From: Mucidula mucida
Lineage: Eukaryota > Basidiomycota > Agaricomycetes > Agaricales > Physalacriaceae
Direction of reading: 5' to 3'
Assembly: GCA_015501055.1 (NCBI GenBank)
Contig: JADNYV010000493.1
Coordinates: 1-25,368 of the forward strand
Length of the DNA: 25,368 bases
The notes under the pieces: model-generated
What the model was told of the DNA's origin: nothing
Seen by the model: the letters and a program-made list of their open reading frames with translations, nothing else
Database searches by the model: none
Program-made: the position numbers and the translations under genes
Shown: positions 9,991-22,999 of the stretch, piece by piece
Position numbering within the stretch: position 1 is the first letter of the stretch
Layout: each line of letters opens with the position of its first letter

Positions 9991-11481
9991 TTACATTCTC
10001 ACAGCAGCCAACAACCTGTAGAGCGCATTCGCCTCCTCAAACCGAGAATGCCGTAGGCTAAAATGCGACATCTCCGCCGTATCCTCGTCCGACATAGGGT
10101 CCACAATTCCGAGTTTGATGAGTGATGTGTAGAACCGGCATAGCTACCCTCATCTTCAGCATGAAGCAAGAAAGAAGGAAGATACACCCACATGTTGAAC
10201 GCCCATAGCGAACCGGTCGTCATTGATCAAACCCTCCTTCTCCTGAATCTCAGCATGGTCGAGCCAGTTGATACATTCCAGAATAAAGCGACCCAGAACT
10301 TCTGAGCGTACGAGGTCTGCGACGGAGGTCGTCCCATCGGCAGCAGTAGTAGGATCGCGTAGAAGGCGTCCCATGAGATCGAAGGACGGTAGCGTCGGAG
10401 GAAGGGTAGGCAGCACGTCGAGGAAGGGCGAGGGTAGACTGAGATCGGCCGCATCGGCGGATGTGGTGACGGAGAGCAGGGCGACGAAGAGGGGATGCGC
10501 GAGGGTGGGGTTGTGGGTCACGATGGAGGGCAGATCAAAAGGCGTTATGAGTCTGGCAGAAGCTACAGATGCCATTGAAGGTAGTACAATCTGGGGCGAT
10601 TAGCTCTGGCGTGTCTATCATGGCAAGAGATATTCACCCGTTGTTCGGATAAAGACAGAACGCGTTTACGGGCATCAAGGAGGAGTTTGATCGCATGGGC
10701 GACGCGCTCGTTGGCGCTATCGATTTCGGCAGTGACGGCGGTGGGGGTATTAGTATTGATATTCCGGTGTGAGTCTTGAGTAAAGTCATTTCTACAAGAG
10801 GATTAGACGCGTTTATTTTCAGAGCATGAAACTCACAGGTCAGTTTCGTTAACGTACAGGGTATTGTCGAGGAGTAAATTAGTCGCTCTAAGTTTCGGTG
10901 GAAGAGGCGAAGTAGCTAGGGTGCTTGGGGAGTAAGGGCCAATCTAAGTACAGAGTCAACAAGAGTCAAGCCATGGTAATGTTTTCACATACATCACTTC
11001 CATCGCCCTTTAGTATCTTCCACAAGACCCAGACTAGCTGCTCATTAGGCGAGACATCGCCAACATTGGCCGCATTGACCGCCTTTTCGCGCTCAGCAAG
11101 GAACGTCACGAAGAGAGCCGACTTGAACGGGTTGATTGCAATAGGATGGGGCGAGTACAGATAATACAGAATAAAAGAGACAAGGATCCGCTGAGCTGCC
11201 TGCCGTCCAGGTCCATCAGCAGCCGGTAACATATCAGCCTGCGAACGCACCTCGGACGGTGCATGGGGATCCAGCAGCGGCAGCAGCACGTCCAGTGCCA
11301 GTTGGAACCGCGACGTCGGCTGCACGAGCTGGATAAAGGCCTGCGCGGCGGTCGAGCAGGGCAATGAGTAGCCCCGAGACAGAAGGTGACCGATAGCGCC
11401 TCGGACCGGATCAGCAGCAGGGGGAGACAGCGGCGGCGACGGGAGAGGCGCGCGCGCCATGGATACGAGGGCCGTTGACAT
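9991..11481 (-). CDS. CNOT11: CCR4-NOT complex subunit 11 (CNOT11) homologue, 433 aa
   Basis: Exons: 11481-10993, 10943-10837, 10791-10638, 10590-10192, 10143-9991; introns are 45-49 nt with GT-AG ends and all phases agree. CNOT11 binds the NOT1 N-terminus with CNOT10 in the CCR4-NOT deadenylase, which acts in mRNA turnover. The N-terminal half (SRFQLALDVLLPLL, RILVSFILYYLYSPHPIAINPF, PNEQLVWVLWKIL) and the C-terminal half (LGRFILECINWLDHAEIQEKEG, CRFYTSLIKLGIVDP, LRHSRFEEANALYRLLAAVRM) match the family along its length, with a typical helical repeat architecture and no signal or membrane segment. I chose ATG 11481 because it is the first in-frame ATG; a second lies seven codons later. This is a conserved housekeeping gene and splits the possible metabolic locus on either side. 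Confidence 0.88.
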
Positions 11482-12594
11482 CGACCGCGACGACGACGGA
11501 GCAGCAACGTGCACGGCGATGATGACAGTAAGTGCAGGGCCGTGGGCGGACTTTTAACATGATCGGTAACTGCCACCAAGCCACATTTGGGCATAGCCTT
11601 CCTTCTCATATGAACGTTGCGAGACAAATGCGTAAAGCAATATGGCTTCAAGAAGAAGCTCTCGTAGACTCATGCTCGTTAATCTGTCTTCAGAAACGGA
11701 CTGAGGCTTGCTAGCCTAAACCCAAGAGCCCCATGTAGTGATCTGCTGGCTCTGGCTTCAAGCCATGCCAGCCGTACTTGAGCCAGAGTCAGGCCAGGCC
11801 GCGACGACGGCTTGATAGACCCTGCAGCTTGACTTCGCATTCATGAGGCCGTACGCCAGCCTTCAAGCCATGGCTTTGTTTGAATGCTGAGATAGACGGA
11901 TTTGAGGTAGGTGAGAATGAAAATACCGGTCGCACTCACTCCTTAGATCAATTCTGGTCTTAGTGATGCTCATGGGGTCGTTCCTTGTCGGTCAGGTACG
12001 ATGAATACACACGGACTTCTAGGTGGCGCATATTCCTAGACGGCATTGTCATGGATCTCAGATAAGAAATGAGTGTACATAATCTCGTATACCCTCAACA
12101 CAAAGATATTTGAGCATCCGCTTGCCCCCGCCGCATCCCGCCCAAGCACGGCTCAGACCGTGAGTTATGGTTTCTGGCCTCGCTTGAAAGATGTTGACTC
12201 CGGAGCTTTGAAAGGCCAAGCCAAGCCGGTGGCTTCATGCCAAAGCCGGGCCACCAGATCACTAGACCCATGGTGTCCCGCTGAACGACGCGCATGCCCT
12301 ACATCAGGGTTTACTACCCCGTCTTTCTTGTACAGTATCTATCGATAGTGGCAAGAAACGTCTTGTATCTCGCCCAGTCGTCGCATCTAACACAGTCGGT
12401 CTGTCGCGAAAATAGTTCATGTATTGGGATAGTGATACAACGTAACATTACAGTCTCTCCCACCCCGTGAGAACCTCGTTTCCTTCGTACAGGTTGCTGA
12501 TCACGGGCGCATATACCTCCCGTCTTTTCCGACGCGAGTCTATGATTTCTGTCTCGAAGTAAGTCGAATTTGATGTATCCGGTGACCGTGGCCT
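11482..12594. other. Intergenic with imperfect palindromes; no gene recognised
   Basis: No coherent exons are visible. Two GC-rich patches carry related words: 11750-11788 forms a hairpin with arms CTCTGGCTTCAAG and CTTGAGCCAGAG, 11865-11876 is the palindrome AAGCCATGGCTT, and 12210-12260 repeats AAGCC/GGCTT words with an imperfect GGTGGC/GCCACC stem. They may be remnants of one short repeat family. The remainder looks like ordinary spacer. Confidence 0.45.
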
Positions 12595-14128
12595 TTACTC
12601 TCTTCCTTTAGCGCCCACCCCGCTCGTTCCATTCGAGTCTACTAACGCGCTAGACTCGTTACTACACAGTATCCCGAGCTCATGGTCGCCCCTGGCGGGC
12701 ACTGACGAAACGGGCCTAACGAGACTGAGGTCAATGAAATGTTCGCGTAGGAAGGCGATAAGCCCGCGTGTAGTTTCTCCTTCAGTGGAAACCTCGGGGT
12801 ATTCATCAAGTTGAACACCTCTGAATCGATGAAGAAGTCCGAAGGTCGATAGAGGTTTCACGTCTATGGAATTGGCGGCAAAGAATGTCAGCGGTGGAAT
12901 TTGTTAAGTAACAGCAACACAACGCACCAAATACGATCTTCAAAAGACTCACTCCAAATAGCAGAATGAAGAAGCCATTAAGTAGCGTCCAGAATCCTCC
13001 AAGCGCAGAGAGGCCCGCCCAGATGGACTTTTCCCTGTAATCCGCGTCGAAACTCCAGTTTCTGTAGTCGGCTTGCATGTATAGTTGTAGAGTAGCCGTG
13101 TCGTCGTTTGAGGATGATGATAATGGATCAGGTATGAGATAAGGGATCTGAGCTACCAAGAAGTTCGCAGCCTAACGTCCGAAACTAAGAATTGACTCGC
13201 TGGAATAGAACGTGACTCACGGTACCAAATAGACTGGCTGCGATGTTGTCTTCGGGAAGTTGCTGCCGAATTGTAGTCTGAACAGCTCCCATGAGATGTA
13301 CATTCGACACAAGTGGAATCGGAACAGTGTTTGCTAAAATAGCGTTCACATCCGCCGTCAGCCCGACAGCCACATACACCGTTCTGCTGCGTGCATTGTT
13401 GTCGTAGTGGAAGTCGTCAAAGGAGCCTATAGGGTGCAAGGCGGAGAAGTTGACTCGGACGAACAAATCCGGCCAAATATCGTTGGATGGATAGTCTATG
13501 AGATCTACCTTTCATGTTAGTATGTTGTGATTTGCGCAACTGCAAGAAGCGAGACTTACCATTCATAGTCTGCTGTTTAGCACTCCGTGCGAGTCTATTT
13601 GGGCAATCAATCTCGATCCCGGCAATCCGTGGGGTCAGAGCCACCCATGCTGAAATGGACTCGAGTCGAGACCAATATTTTCTAGTTCCATTACAGTCTG
13701 GTCCACTATACAAACCGGTCCATAGCGGTATTACATCCACTGCGTCTTGAAAGTTCTGCATATTGTCGTCTAAAAAGCCGCTGGCCACGTCTTGGTCGGT
13801 GTATTCGTCTATCTGAACAAACTAAGGAGTAGAATGAGCATCATCTAGAACTTTGAGTGTGGCCGCTTACAACGAGGATTCTCCAGTTGCTGTCTGACTG
13901 TAGTCTGAGGTTATCGTGGACGACCAGCGTCGAATACCTTTTTGATGGCGTCAATCCGGCTTCATGAACAGGCTCCAGGATTACTGTCGTAACCGCAAAA
14001 GCCAACAGTACTAGAATCATGGCTACAGCGGACACGCCACGCATCAGCACAATAGTCATCGACTCATCCCTGTCACTATACGTGAGAATCGACTCATGAG
14101 GCACAAACAAAGACGTACTGGAATACAT
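12595..14128 (-). CDS. Hypothetical two-TM membrane protein, basidiomycete family (438 aa)
   Basis: Exons: 14128-13871, 13821-13560, 13504-13221, 13171-12928, 12863-12595; phases agree and the introns have GT-AG ends. The protein has a short N-terminal cytosolic stretch, a membrane segment at about residues 28-52, a long presumably luminal or extracellular domain (about 55-320) with Cys and N-x-S/T sites (NGT, NFS), a second membrane segment at about 325-349 (GGFWTLLNGFFILLFG), then the motif PLSTFGLLHRF and a soluble tail rich in Ser and Gly. This arrangement matches a family I have seen only in Agaricomycetes; its function is unknown. The first ATG (14128) overlaps by 35 bp the predicted end of the next gene on the same strand. 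ATG 14059 would avoid the overlap and still keep the first membrane segment nearly whole. Confidence 0.72.
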
Positions 14129-14864
14129 GGCGAAAAATCGTTCGCCCCGTAACGAGAGATAATCGACTGACACGACGCGCCCTTTCAGGGCACATTGTGG
14201 ACATTGATAGGAAATCAAACGATTCCGTAAATGCCACGATGAATCCCCAATCAGAACTCCGCCGGATAAGGGCGAGGACGCGAATGAGGAAAAGAGCCAC
14301 GAGTGAGATCGCTTGGGCGTATATGCATATACAAAGCGTAATGGTGCTAGTGATGTCGTACTGATCGAAGTACCAGGTCCACGGTTGCACGAAACACGAT
14401 GCTAGACGGTGACGTGAGCATCGTCCAGGGAGTGAGTCTAATAGCACCTACAAGTGATGATTTCACCGAGTGCGACCAGCATATCGAGATACACTGGCAT
14501 GATAGGAAAAACACTAGAGCATCGCGTCCAGGACACATCTGTCATCGATCCGTAGGCCCAAAATGTGCTCTTACCTGAGGACCTGATGAATGATAATCGC
14601 CGGAGACACACAGAACACCGCGATAAAATACTTCCACTCGGGGAGGTAATGCTGTAGAAATATTATTGCTCCACAAATGCAGCCTACTGATGAAATGAGT
14701 AGAAGCCGAAGAGTGTATGCGTGTAAGGTGGCATTAAATATCACTCTCGGGATAACTGTGTCCAAGAACTGTTTCAACGTTCCCATTGACTCTGTGAGTC
14801 GTCGCATACTAGCTGATGTAGGCAGAGAAAAGGAAGTTCTCCTAACAGTTACTCCGAAAAACAT
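14094..14864 (-). CDS. Hypothetical multi-TM protein, N-terminus unresolved (at least 219 aa)
   Basis: Three exons join in frame: 14864-14575, 14513-14452 and 14401-14094. The product has three clear membrane segments (LRLLLISSVGCICGAIIFL, WKYFIAVFCVSPAIIIHQVL and TITLCICIYAQAISLVALFL), with the conserved-looking EIITSCFVQPWTWYF before the third. I do not recognise the family. The ATG at 14864 is preceded immediately by TTATATAAA, so it is an uncertain start. Plausible coding pieces also occur upstream (LLILVAHEAIYLMIMT near 15070-15020, and MAPIGLIGYYSLPQ at 15200), but I could not join them without a frame break, so the gene may be longer or partly degraded. Its end overlaps the first exon of the downstream gene. 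Confidence 0.5.
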
Positions 14865-15200
14865 TTTATATAACGGACCAGGGCGAGGCTCGAGGACATA
14901 CCGCCGGCGAATATCGATCCGGTATGTGGCATCTCACGATGAACCTCCGATTTCCTGTGCGCGAAGAAGATTGCCACGCGTATTACTCCCGAGTTGTGAG
15001 ATTTTGAGGCAGGAGCACAGCATGTCATGATCATGAGATAGATGGCCTCATGGGCCACAAGAATCAACAGATGGACAGAAATGCCTCATGGTCGAGAGAA
15101 GGTGAATGGCGCTGAGAGCTCTGTAAATGTCTGACGAATGCTTGAAGCCGAAGCCTACCTGGGGAAGGGAATAGTACCCTATAAGCCCGATGGGCGCCAT
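14865..15200 (-). pseudogene. Possible N-terminal exons of the 14094-14864 gene, frames do not join
   Basis: Two coding-like fragments lie here. One starts with ATG at 15200 and reads MAPIGLIGYYSLPQVGFGF and then SDIYRALSAIHLLST; the other is a hydrophobic stretch ISVHLLILVAHEAIYLMIMT around 15085-15025. They are in different frames with no GT-AG intron of normal size that connects them, and a third frame carries the ATG at 14864. This fits an old frameshift or an unusual splice arrangement. It could also be chance open sequence downstream of the hydroxylase gene, whose stop lies only 36 bp away. Confidence 0.3.
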
Positions 15201-15235
15201 CATCCACGACAGCTAAAGAAATAAGAAGAGGCTGC

Positions 15236-17205
<1,970 letters not shown>

Positions 17206-17551
17206 GATGAGCCTTTGAAACAAAATTCTGGCATTTTATACCTCTCCCATTCGCGTTCCTAGGCCGTGACAATACGCATACGGCTGCATTGCGACGAGCC
17301 AAGGTCGCCTAGCCCCATGTTTGCGCACAATGAAGGTTATGCAAGTCCGATGCTGGACGTTAAAACGCGTAAGCAAGATGATGGTTGTTGATGAGGGTCC
17401 ACGCCGCGCGTAAGAACGTCGCAGCATATTTACCAAATCAAGTTTGGTCATATTTGTACGGAGGATATCATACTCGTTACACTGAGAGAGTCAGAACAAA
17501 AAGCAAATCGAAACGGATCTCAGCAAGAAAGCAGCATATATCGTCAATGCT
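17206..17551. other. Short spacer between transporter and hydroxylase
   Basis: This 346-bp stretch lies between two genes read in the same direction and should hold the 3' end of the transporter transcript and the promoter of the hydroxylase. I see no recognisable regulatory site beyond AT-rich segments, for example near 17525-17545. Confidence 0.5.
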
Positions 17552-19699
17552 TCATGACTTGTGTAGATCTGGCGAAGCAACCTCATCAAGCGAATGTTTC
17601 TCCGAGACCTTCTCCTTCGGACTCAACCCAGCCTCGGTGTGAGCGTTAGCTTGGAGCTCACGAGCAGCATCAGGTCCATCGAATAGGGCTGCGGTTTCTT
17701 CGAGAGAGAGGTTCTTCGTCTCGACAACGACTAAAAGCAAGGTACGTTAGAAGCACGCCGTGACTGCGACGTGTAGACTCACAGAAGAAGAGGAAGACGC
17801 ATTCGCAGAAGAGCCAGACGACATACACAATCTTAGACGGAAATCAGACGGGCACTCTAGAAAGGATACGAAGCAATGTATACGTAGTATTTCCAACCAA
17901 GTGCGTCAAGCGCGACCGGGTTCACGTATTGATTGAAGATCAATGCCAATGACACCGTAAAGTTGAACACTGTCAGACCCTTTGCGCGAAGCGGGTAGGG
18001 CAGAATTTCAACCGTATAGGAGACGATCAAGGGCGAGAAAGCAATGCTGCGCAACTGATTTTAGCTTGTATAAATCTTCAGAAGGGAAGACGTACTCATA
18101 AGCAGCATAAAACAGAAATATGAATGCGATAAGGCCATGAGCCGCGCCAGGAGTTCCCTTCTCCGAGAACACGCCAAAGCAAACCGTCTGGGCACCGAAG
18201 AAAATGAACATGCCGACGCCTGATAGTAGGAAGAGTAGACGTCGACCAGCTCTGTCGACGAGGAACGAAGCAAGTAGAGCCCACGCCAGGTTCCATATCT
18301 GGAGTATACCATTGATGAGCAGCTACAGGGTTATGTTAGATACACGAGCACGTTATGGGACGCATGCACTAACCTGCGTCGTCGAATCAGTGATATCGAT
18401 AGCCTTGAGGATCTTGTTGAGGTAGTAGGAGGCGACACCATTCCCAGACCACTGCGAGAAGAATGCTATTGCGACAATAATGTTCATACGCTTTCGATTT
18501 CCGACCGTCTTGATCAACGCTTTCCAACCCACATTCGCAGCAACATTACGATCAAAGTCGATGGCGGCCTTGATTTCCTGATATTCGAACTGGACCAACG
18601 GATCATTTCTGGTAAGCGCTCTGAATGAGTACGCTGCTGGATACGATGAAAATGTGCAACATACCGATCACCGTCAGCGTGATAATACGCGAGAATATCA
18701 AGCGCTTCTTCCTCTCTCCCTTTGCTGACCAGCCATCGAGGGGACTCTGGTGCCCACCATATCAGGATGACCTGGATGACGGAAGGCAGAGCTTGCAGCA
18801 CCGAAGGAACTCTCCACGCCCATGTGTCGCTGATCTTGAATGTCCCGAAAGTCGTCCACGCAGCGCTACGAGACTACATGTCAGGGGTGCCGCAAAGCGC
18901 GTTCCAACAGTACGCACACAATAGAACCCGAATACCACAAAGAGTTGTATGCGGATGTCAACGGAGCGCGATACGTCGGGTATGATATTTCAGTGACCAA
19001 CATGGGGGCCGAATTAGCTTTGAAATAGACATGATCAGGTGGGCGAGTCTGATTGATCAAAAGACGTACCAGCAAACGTCAGTCCAAAGCCGATGAGGAA
19101 GCTACCGTGTGGTAGTTAGCCTTTGTGGAAATAGGAAGGCTATGGGAGGAGTACCGAGCACCGATGAACATGCCAACAGATTGCGCTGCTGTTTGTATGG
19201 CCGTCGCCACAATCATAAGAAATGCACCCAAAGCCACCGTTCTCTTGCGTCCGATGCCATCAGAAACGTATGGAGAGAATGGATACGCAGCCAGGGAGCC
19301 AATACTCTGGATGGGCTGGGCATCAGCATACTGTGATTTCTGCATGTCGTGCATTACCTGGATAGCATTCAGCAGACCAAGTTTTCCTCCTGAAGGATTA
19401 TCGAAGTAGTCCGACCACTGTGTGACCGACTGCAATCCATTCATCATACTTCCATCGTAGCCGTTGGTCGACGAGGTGATGAGGCTGAAGAACGTTATAT
19501 TTTAACGAAAATCGTTTTTCCTGGACGTACAAGAGTACAATCCAACCGTTGAGAGCGATGAGCCTGCAGATTGTTTATGTCTTTTACTCCAAATGCTGAC
19601 AGCAGACGCATACCTTCTGTTATTGTACCACGTCCTACGGGGGTCAATGAGATGACCGAATCCACCAGCCCCTACGTTCGCGACAGCGCCGCCAGCCAT
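17552..19699 (-). CDS. MFS sugar transporter (lactose permease/hexose transporter-like), 527 aa
   Basis: Exons: 19699-19614, 19563-19531, 19484-19358, 19306-19155, 19101-19070, 19017-18918, 18865-18665, 18608-18374, 18322-18096, 18046-17884, 17831-17783, 17730-17552. All eleven introns are about 45-56 nt and the phases close on 527 residues, the usual length of the family. Markers in order are SLAAYPFSPYVSDGIGRKRT (loop 2-3 motif), GLTFAANSAPMLVTEISYPT, YSGSIVAAWTTFGTF, PESPRWLVSKGREEEAL, FFSQWSGNGVASYYLNKIL, SYTVEILPYPLRAKGL, FNQYVNPVALDALGWKYY and VVETKNLSLEETAALFDG. Twelve membrane helices are expected in the plasma membrane, with proton-coupled sugar uptake. The tail after the last helix is charged. 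ATG 19699 is the first ATG in this frame. The protein looks functional; the substrate cannot be assigned. Confidence 0.95.
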
Positions 19700-20845
19700 A
19701 CTCCTCGTGTACAATAGTCTGAAAGGTGAGTTAGATGAAAAGGAATAGTAGAAGCGTAAGAGTCCTCGGATCCACTAACCCAATAGCCGGACCGACCGCT
19801 TTTATACGACCTCAACGGATCAGGGTCACGACGGACCAAGCTCTGCTCGAACAGTGCGGATCGTCTAAGAACGCAGCATTCTCCACATTTTACAGGTCCA
19901 GGTACACTCTACCCCCAGACTGCCCCACGGGACTTTTGGAATTCGCGATGCGCCTAAATAAAACCTGCGCGATGCTCCTAGAGTCTGCTTGAGTCCCTTC
20001 CGCGGTACGCCAAGACATGTCAAAAAGCGTCGTCAGACAAAATATGCCGGGATTTCTCCATGGCTCTTGGGCGACAAGCTCCAGATCTTATTCGGTATCG
20101 AGTGCAGAGCCAAGAAATCTACATAAGCATCTGTCAAGGATATACGACAGTCAGTTCTCCCGTATAGTAAGTGGCGGGATTGCGTTACCGTTCACTCCAC
20201 TCTGACTCCTTCTACATGTACAGAATTGGTGAGGTACCTGCTGGTTGAACTTACGTCTCCTGGAGTCCCGGCCCGGGAGGCTCCATATATGGCCTCCCGC
20301 GTCAACGTGATCTTGTGCCCATAACGCAGGGCGAACGCGGACGTCGCAGAAAGGATCAGCTGAGCAGGAAAGCGCCTCGTTGATTCTAGTACAGATGCGG
20401 CCGTCGATAAAAGCAAATTGAAGATAACCACCGACACTGAAGAGGACTTGGGCCTTGGCCAGTTGGCCGGCTATGGATCCGACTGATATGCTCCGTAGTC
20501 GCTGTTGTTATGTCGGCGAGAGGTGTCGTTTTACAGAGAAAGGAACGCGTCGGCAAGCCCATGGTGGTCAAGGCCAGAAAAGCATGTGCCCGTGTCTGTC
20601 ACTCGATGATGTAAGGCGATCTTTGCGCGTTGCCCTTGCTTGACTTTCACCACAAAGACCTTTGTCCGACTTGAAACAGTGGACCAGCGCTTCGTGCAAC
20701 CATAATGCTGTGGCATGCGTCGCTGCGGCGGCCCTCTTTTCCTCTTGTCTCATGGTGGTCGACCTCACTGAAAACAAAGCTTAATAGTCGCCCGTCTATA
20801 CTTAAAAGCCCAAAATGGAAGCCACAGCGGTACCGTTACTGATTA
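19700..20845. other. Intergenic between transporter and a divergent small gene; one weak P450-like patch
   Basis: No intact gene is supported. On the minus strand, 20437-20192 contains a phrase ESTRRFPAQLILSAT followed after a few residues by YGHKIT and AGTPGD, which resembles the region before helix G of fungal cytochromes P450. I found no haem-binding Cys, ExxR or other P450 signature nearby, so at most a fragment is present. The stretch 20560-20760 is open in minus-strand frames but has no recognisable family. The segment must also contain the divergent promoters of the transporter (minus) and the small gene at 20846 (plus). Confidence 0.4.
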
Positions 20846-21331
20846 ATGGCTCCTCCCACCACTCGCACTGTCTCCAGAGCATTCGAAACCAACCCTAACG
20901 CACTTGTTGAAGTGTTCCAGGAGTTGGAGAGGCGTCAGATAATCGTTATAGACTGCGCTACCGCTACGCGCATTTCTAATGCGTGAGTCCTCTCCCTATC
21001 TGGTACATCGGTGGATTGTGTCATTTATCTCTCCGTTCTAGAGTCGGCGATACTCTGGCGGCCTTGGGCGTCAGATTCGAAGACTGGCTTGAAAAGGAAG
21101 CGGAGAACGAGCAGGAGCTTCTCATTGAGAGGAGGATGCCAAAGGCAGTTCGAGCGCCTGTACCTGTCGCAAAGTCGAAGACGTCGGAAGGCAAGAAGAA
21201 CTCGAAGCGGACACGAAGGTTTGAGTTTGAGTTCAAGTCTGAATCTGACTCCTGCTAACAGCATCTTTAGCAACGCCATTCTCACTTCTCCGCGAAAGTC
21301 AAAGAGGGTGCGATCGTTGGGTGATTCTTAA
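20846..21331 (+). CDS. Small hypothetical basic protein, 124 aa (alternative 117 aa)
   Basis: Exons: 20846-20982, 21042-21218 and 21271-21331. Intron 1 (GTGAGT to TTCTAG) is secure. Intron 2 (21219-21270) has a weak GTTTGA donor but a perfect TGCTAAC branch site and CTTTAG acceptor; splicing gives the tail NAILTSPRKSKRVRSLGDS, whereas retaining it ends at TAA 21256-21258 with RFEFEFKSESDSC. The protein has a predicted helical middle (ALVEVFQELERRQIIVIDC and WLEKEAENEQELLIERR), then a Lys/Ser/Arg-rich C-terminus suited to nuclear localisation. I do not recognise the family. It is the only plus-strand gene in the middle of the window and is divergent from the transporter. Confidence 0.65.
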
Positions 21332-21740
21332 AAGCTCATCGATATGACGAGCATATGCTTTGTATATTAGCTTAGTGTAGCTTGTACTTATAGGAAGCCG
21401 CATAGTTTCACATTTAACAATCACGATCCTGATCGTTTTAGAGCGTCGGATAACAGTTGGTGTTGAGCAGCCAGAAATTACATGTACAGAATGACCTAGC
21501 GTCGGAGTAATTTAGATGAAGTCGAAGCAGACACTATATACGTGACATCCTTTCCTCCTTTGCTATAGAACGACATGGTACAATCTAACAATAACGAATG
21601 GTGATATTTACTTCATTACCAGTAGCTCAACCCCCGGAACGACAATTCAATTCGTTAATCCCTTCTCCTCAATCCACTTTTGATATATTCTTGAACACAT
21701 CTTTCGATGGCCAATCCAAGCCGTTCTTCTTCCCAGAGTC
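21332..21740. other. Intergenic, convergent 3' ends
   Basis: This spacer lies between the plus-strand small gene and the minus-strand hypothetical gene, so both transcripts should terminate here. The AT-rich stretch from 21340 to 21420 is the likely 3' untranslated region of the first. No open frame of interest is visible. Confidence 0.5.
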
Positions 21741-22428
21741 CTAAGTGGGCTTCCCCTTCTTCGCTTTCGACTCTGAGACCTGTGCCTCAGAGCAACAACC
21801 ACATACGACAATACAATCCTCAATAGCGTCCGCTTTGATGTATGTCTCGTGCTGAAGCCACGCGAACCTCCCATCGTCATCGAAACACCGTTTCGTGTCG
21901 CTGTTCTGGTGCAGAACAGCGGAGTAGCCTGAAGGGACTCTAGAAACGTTTTTTGATGCGTCCGCGTCTTTACTTGGTCCCTGACAGCCTTGGTAACTTG
22001 ACAACGTTTCTTCGGCGGCTCGGCACTGTAAACACCAGTTGAGAGAGTGTAGAGAGCATAAAACATATAACCCACTCTTGTTCTTCCTCCCCCTCATCAG
22101 ACGATTCGCCATCTATCGCCGTCTCCTCAAATCTCCCCCCAATTTCCCCAGCAATGGCCAAGGACGTTTGCCCTAGTTTGAGATGAACACTTCGTCGGCT
22201 TTGTTGGAGTGGGAGAGGAGAGCAACAATAATCGACTCAATATCGACAAGGCTGGGATTGTACCCACCGAGGAGCCGGGATTCTGCCAGGGACAACTTGG
22301 AGCACTGCGCGCGTGACTTCGTCTGGTGTAAACACCGCCGGACGCAGCCTACAAAGCGTCGTCAGCCAAGCCACAGTGACGCCAGGCAACGAACGAACGC
22401 CCGGCGACAGGAAAAGACCTTCTTCCAT
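21741..22428 (-). pseudogene. Hypothetical protein gene, probably frameshifted near 22180
   Basis: The 3' part is coherent: exon from about 22178 to 22072 (LGQTSLAIAGEIGGRFEE and an acidic SSDEGEEEQEW), a 46-nt intron 22071-22026, and exon 22025-21741 (CRAAEETLSSYQGCQG, VPSGYSAVLHQNSDTKRCF, GRFAWLQHETYIKAD, a Cys-rich VVCGCCSEA and a Lys-rich end). The 5' part reads KLSLAESRLLGGYNP and LVDIESIIVALLSHSN up to a TAG that falls exactly where LGQTSL should follow in another frame. One missing base near 22180 would join them. An ATG at 22428 begins an open stretch in yet another frame. I do not know the family. Either a recent frameshift or an assembly indel could explain this, and the gene may be alive. 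Confidence 0.42.
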
Positions 22429-22999
22429 CTCGTTCAATTGCTCCTCAAACCTTTAGAAAGGGGTTTACTGAAAATTTGAGTGAGCAAGACTGATTGTCAC
22501 ATCCTAAAAGCGCAGAACAAAGGCAGATCTCAGGGGTTGGTAAACTAATCTTACAGGTGCATAGACCATCAAAGACCCCGGGGATAGTAAGAGAAAGCTC
22601 CCAGTGGTCAATGCAGCGTGCGGCATGCGACAGACAGACAGAATCGGAGCAAAGAATTGAACTCTTCTAGCAGATAGCAGAAGAAATAGACCCAGGCATA
22701 TAAGACATTCTTGGGAATCCCAGCTCTTCCACGTTGCCAGTTGACACAAAAATGGACATGAGCGTAGAGGCTAGAGCGCGTAATGTAAGTTCCCACGCCA
22801 CAGTCATGTCTTGGTTCTCGACCAACTTTCATTGCCCTATATGTGGGGACACATCGGGTAGCTTAGTTTCAGAAAAAAATACACTCAGAAGCTCATCTAG
22901 TTCTCATCTATTGCCCGTCCCATGTGGGTGCTCTTCGTAGCGGGCGTCGGAGGAGGCGTCGGTCATTGAAACGTACGGTGGTCGAGAACGACAGGCTTA
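22429..22999. other. Intergenic or unrecognised fragments
   Basis: A minus-strand ATG at 22807 opens a 46-codon frame with a hydrophobic start (LRALASTLMSIFVSTGN), and other frames around 22500-22750 are also hydrophobic, but no splice chain or family could be established. No RNA gene or repeat was seen. Confidence 0.4.

Noticed and set aside
14864..14875. TATATAAA box in front of ATG 14864
   Set aside because: It touches the ATG directly, so it cannot work as a normal TATA element for that start and is more likely coding or intron sequence.
22183..22479. Plus-strand open frame of 98 codons
   Set aside because: The opposite strand gives more natural sequence (IESIIVALLSHSN and LAESRLLGGYNP) that continues into further exons.
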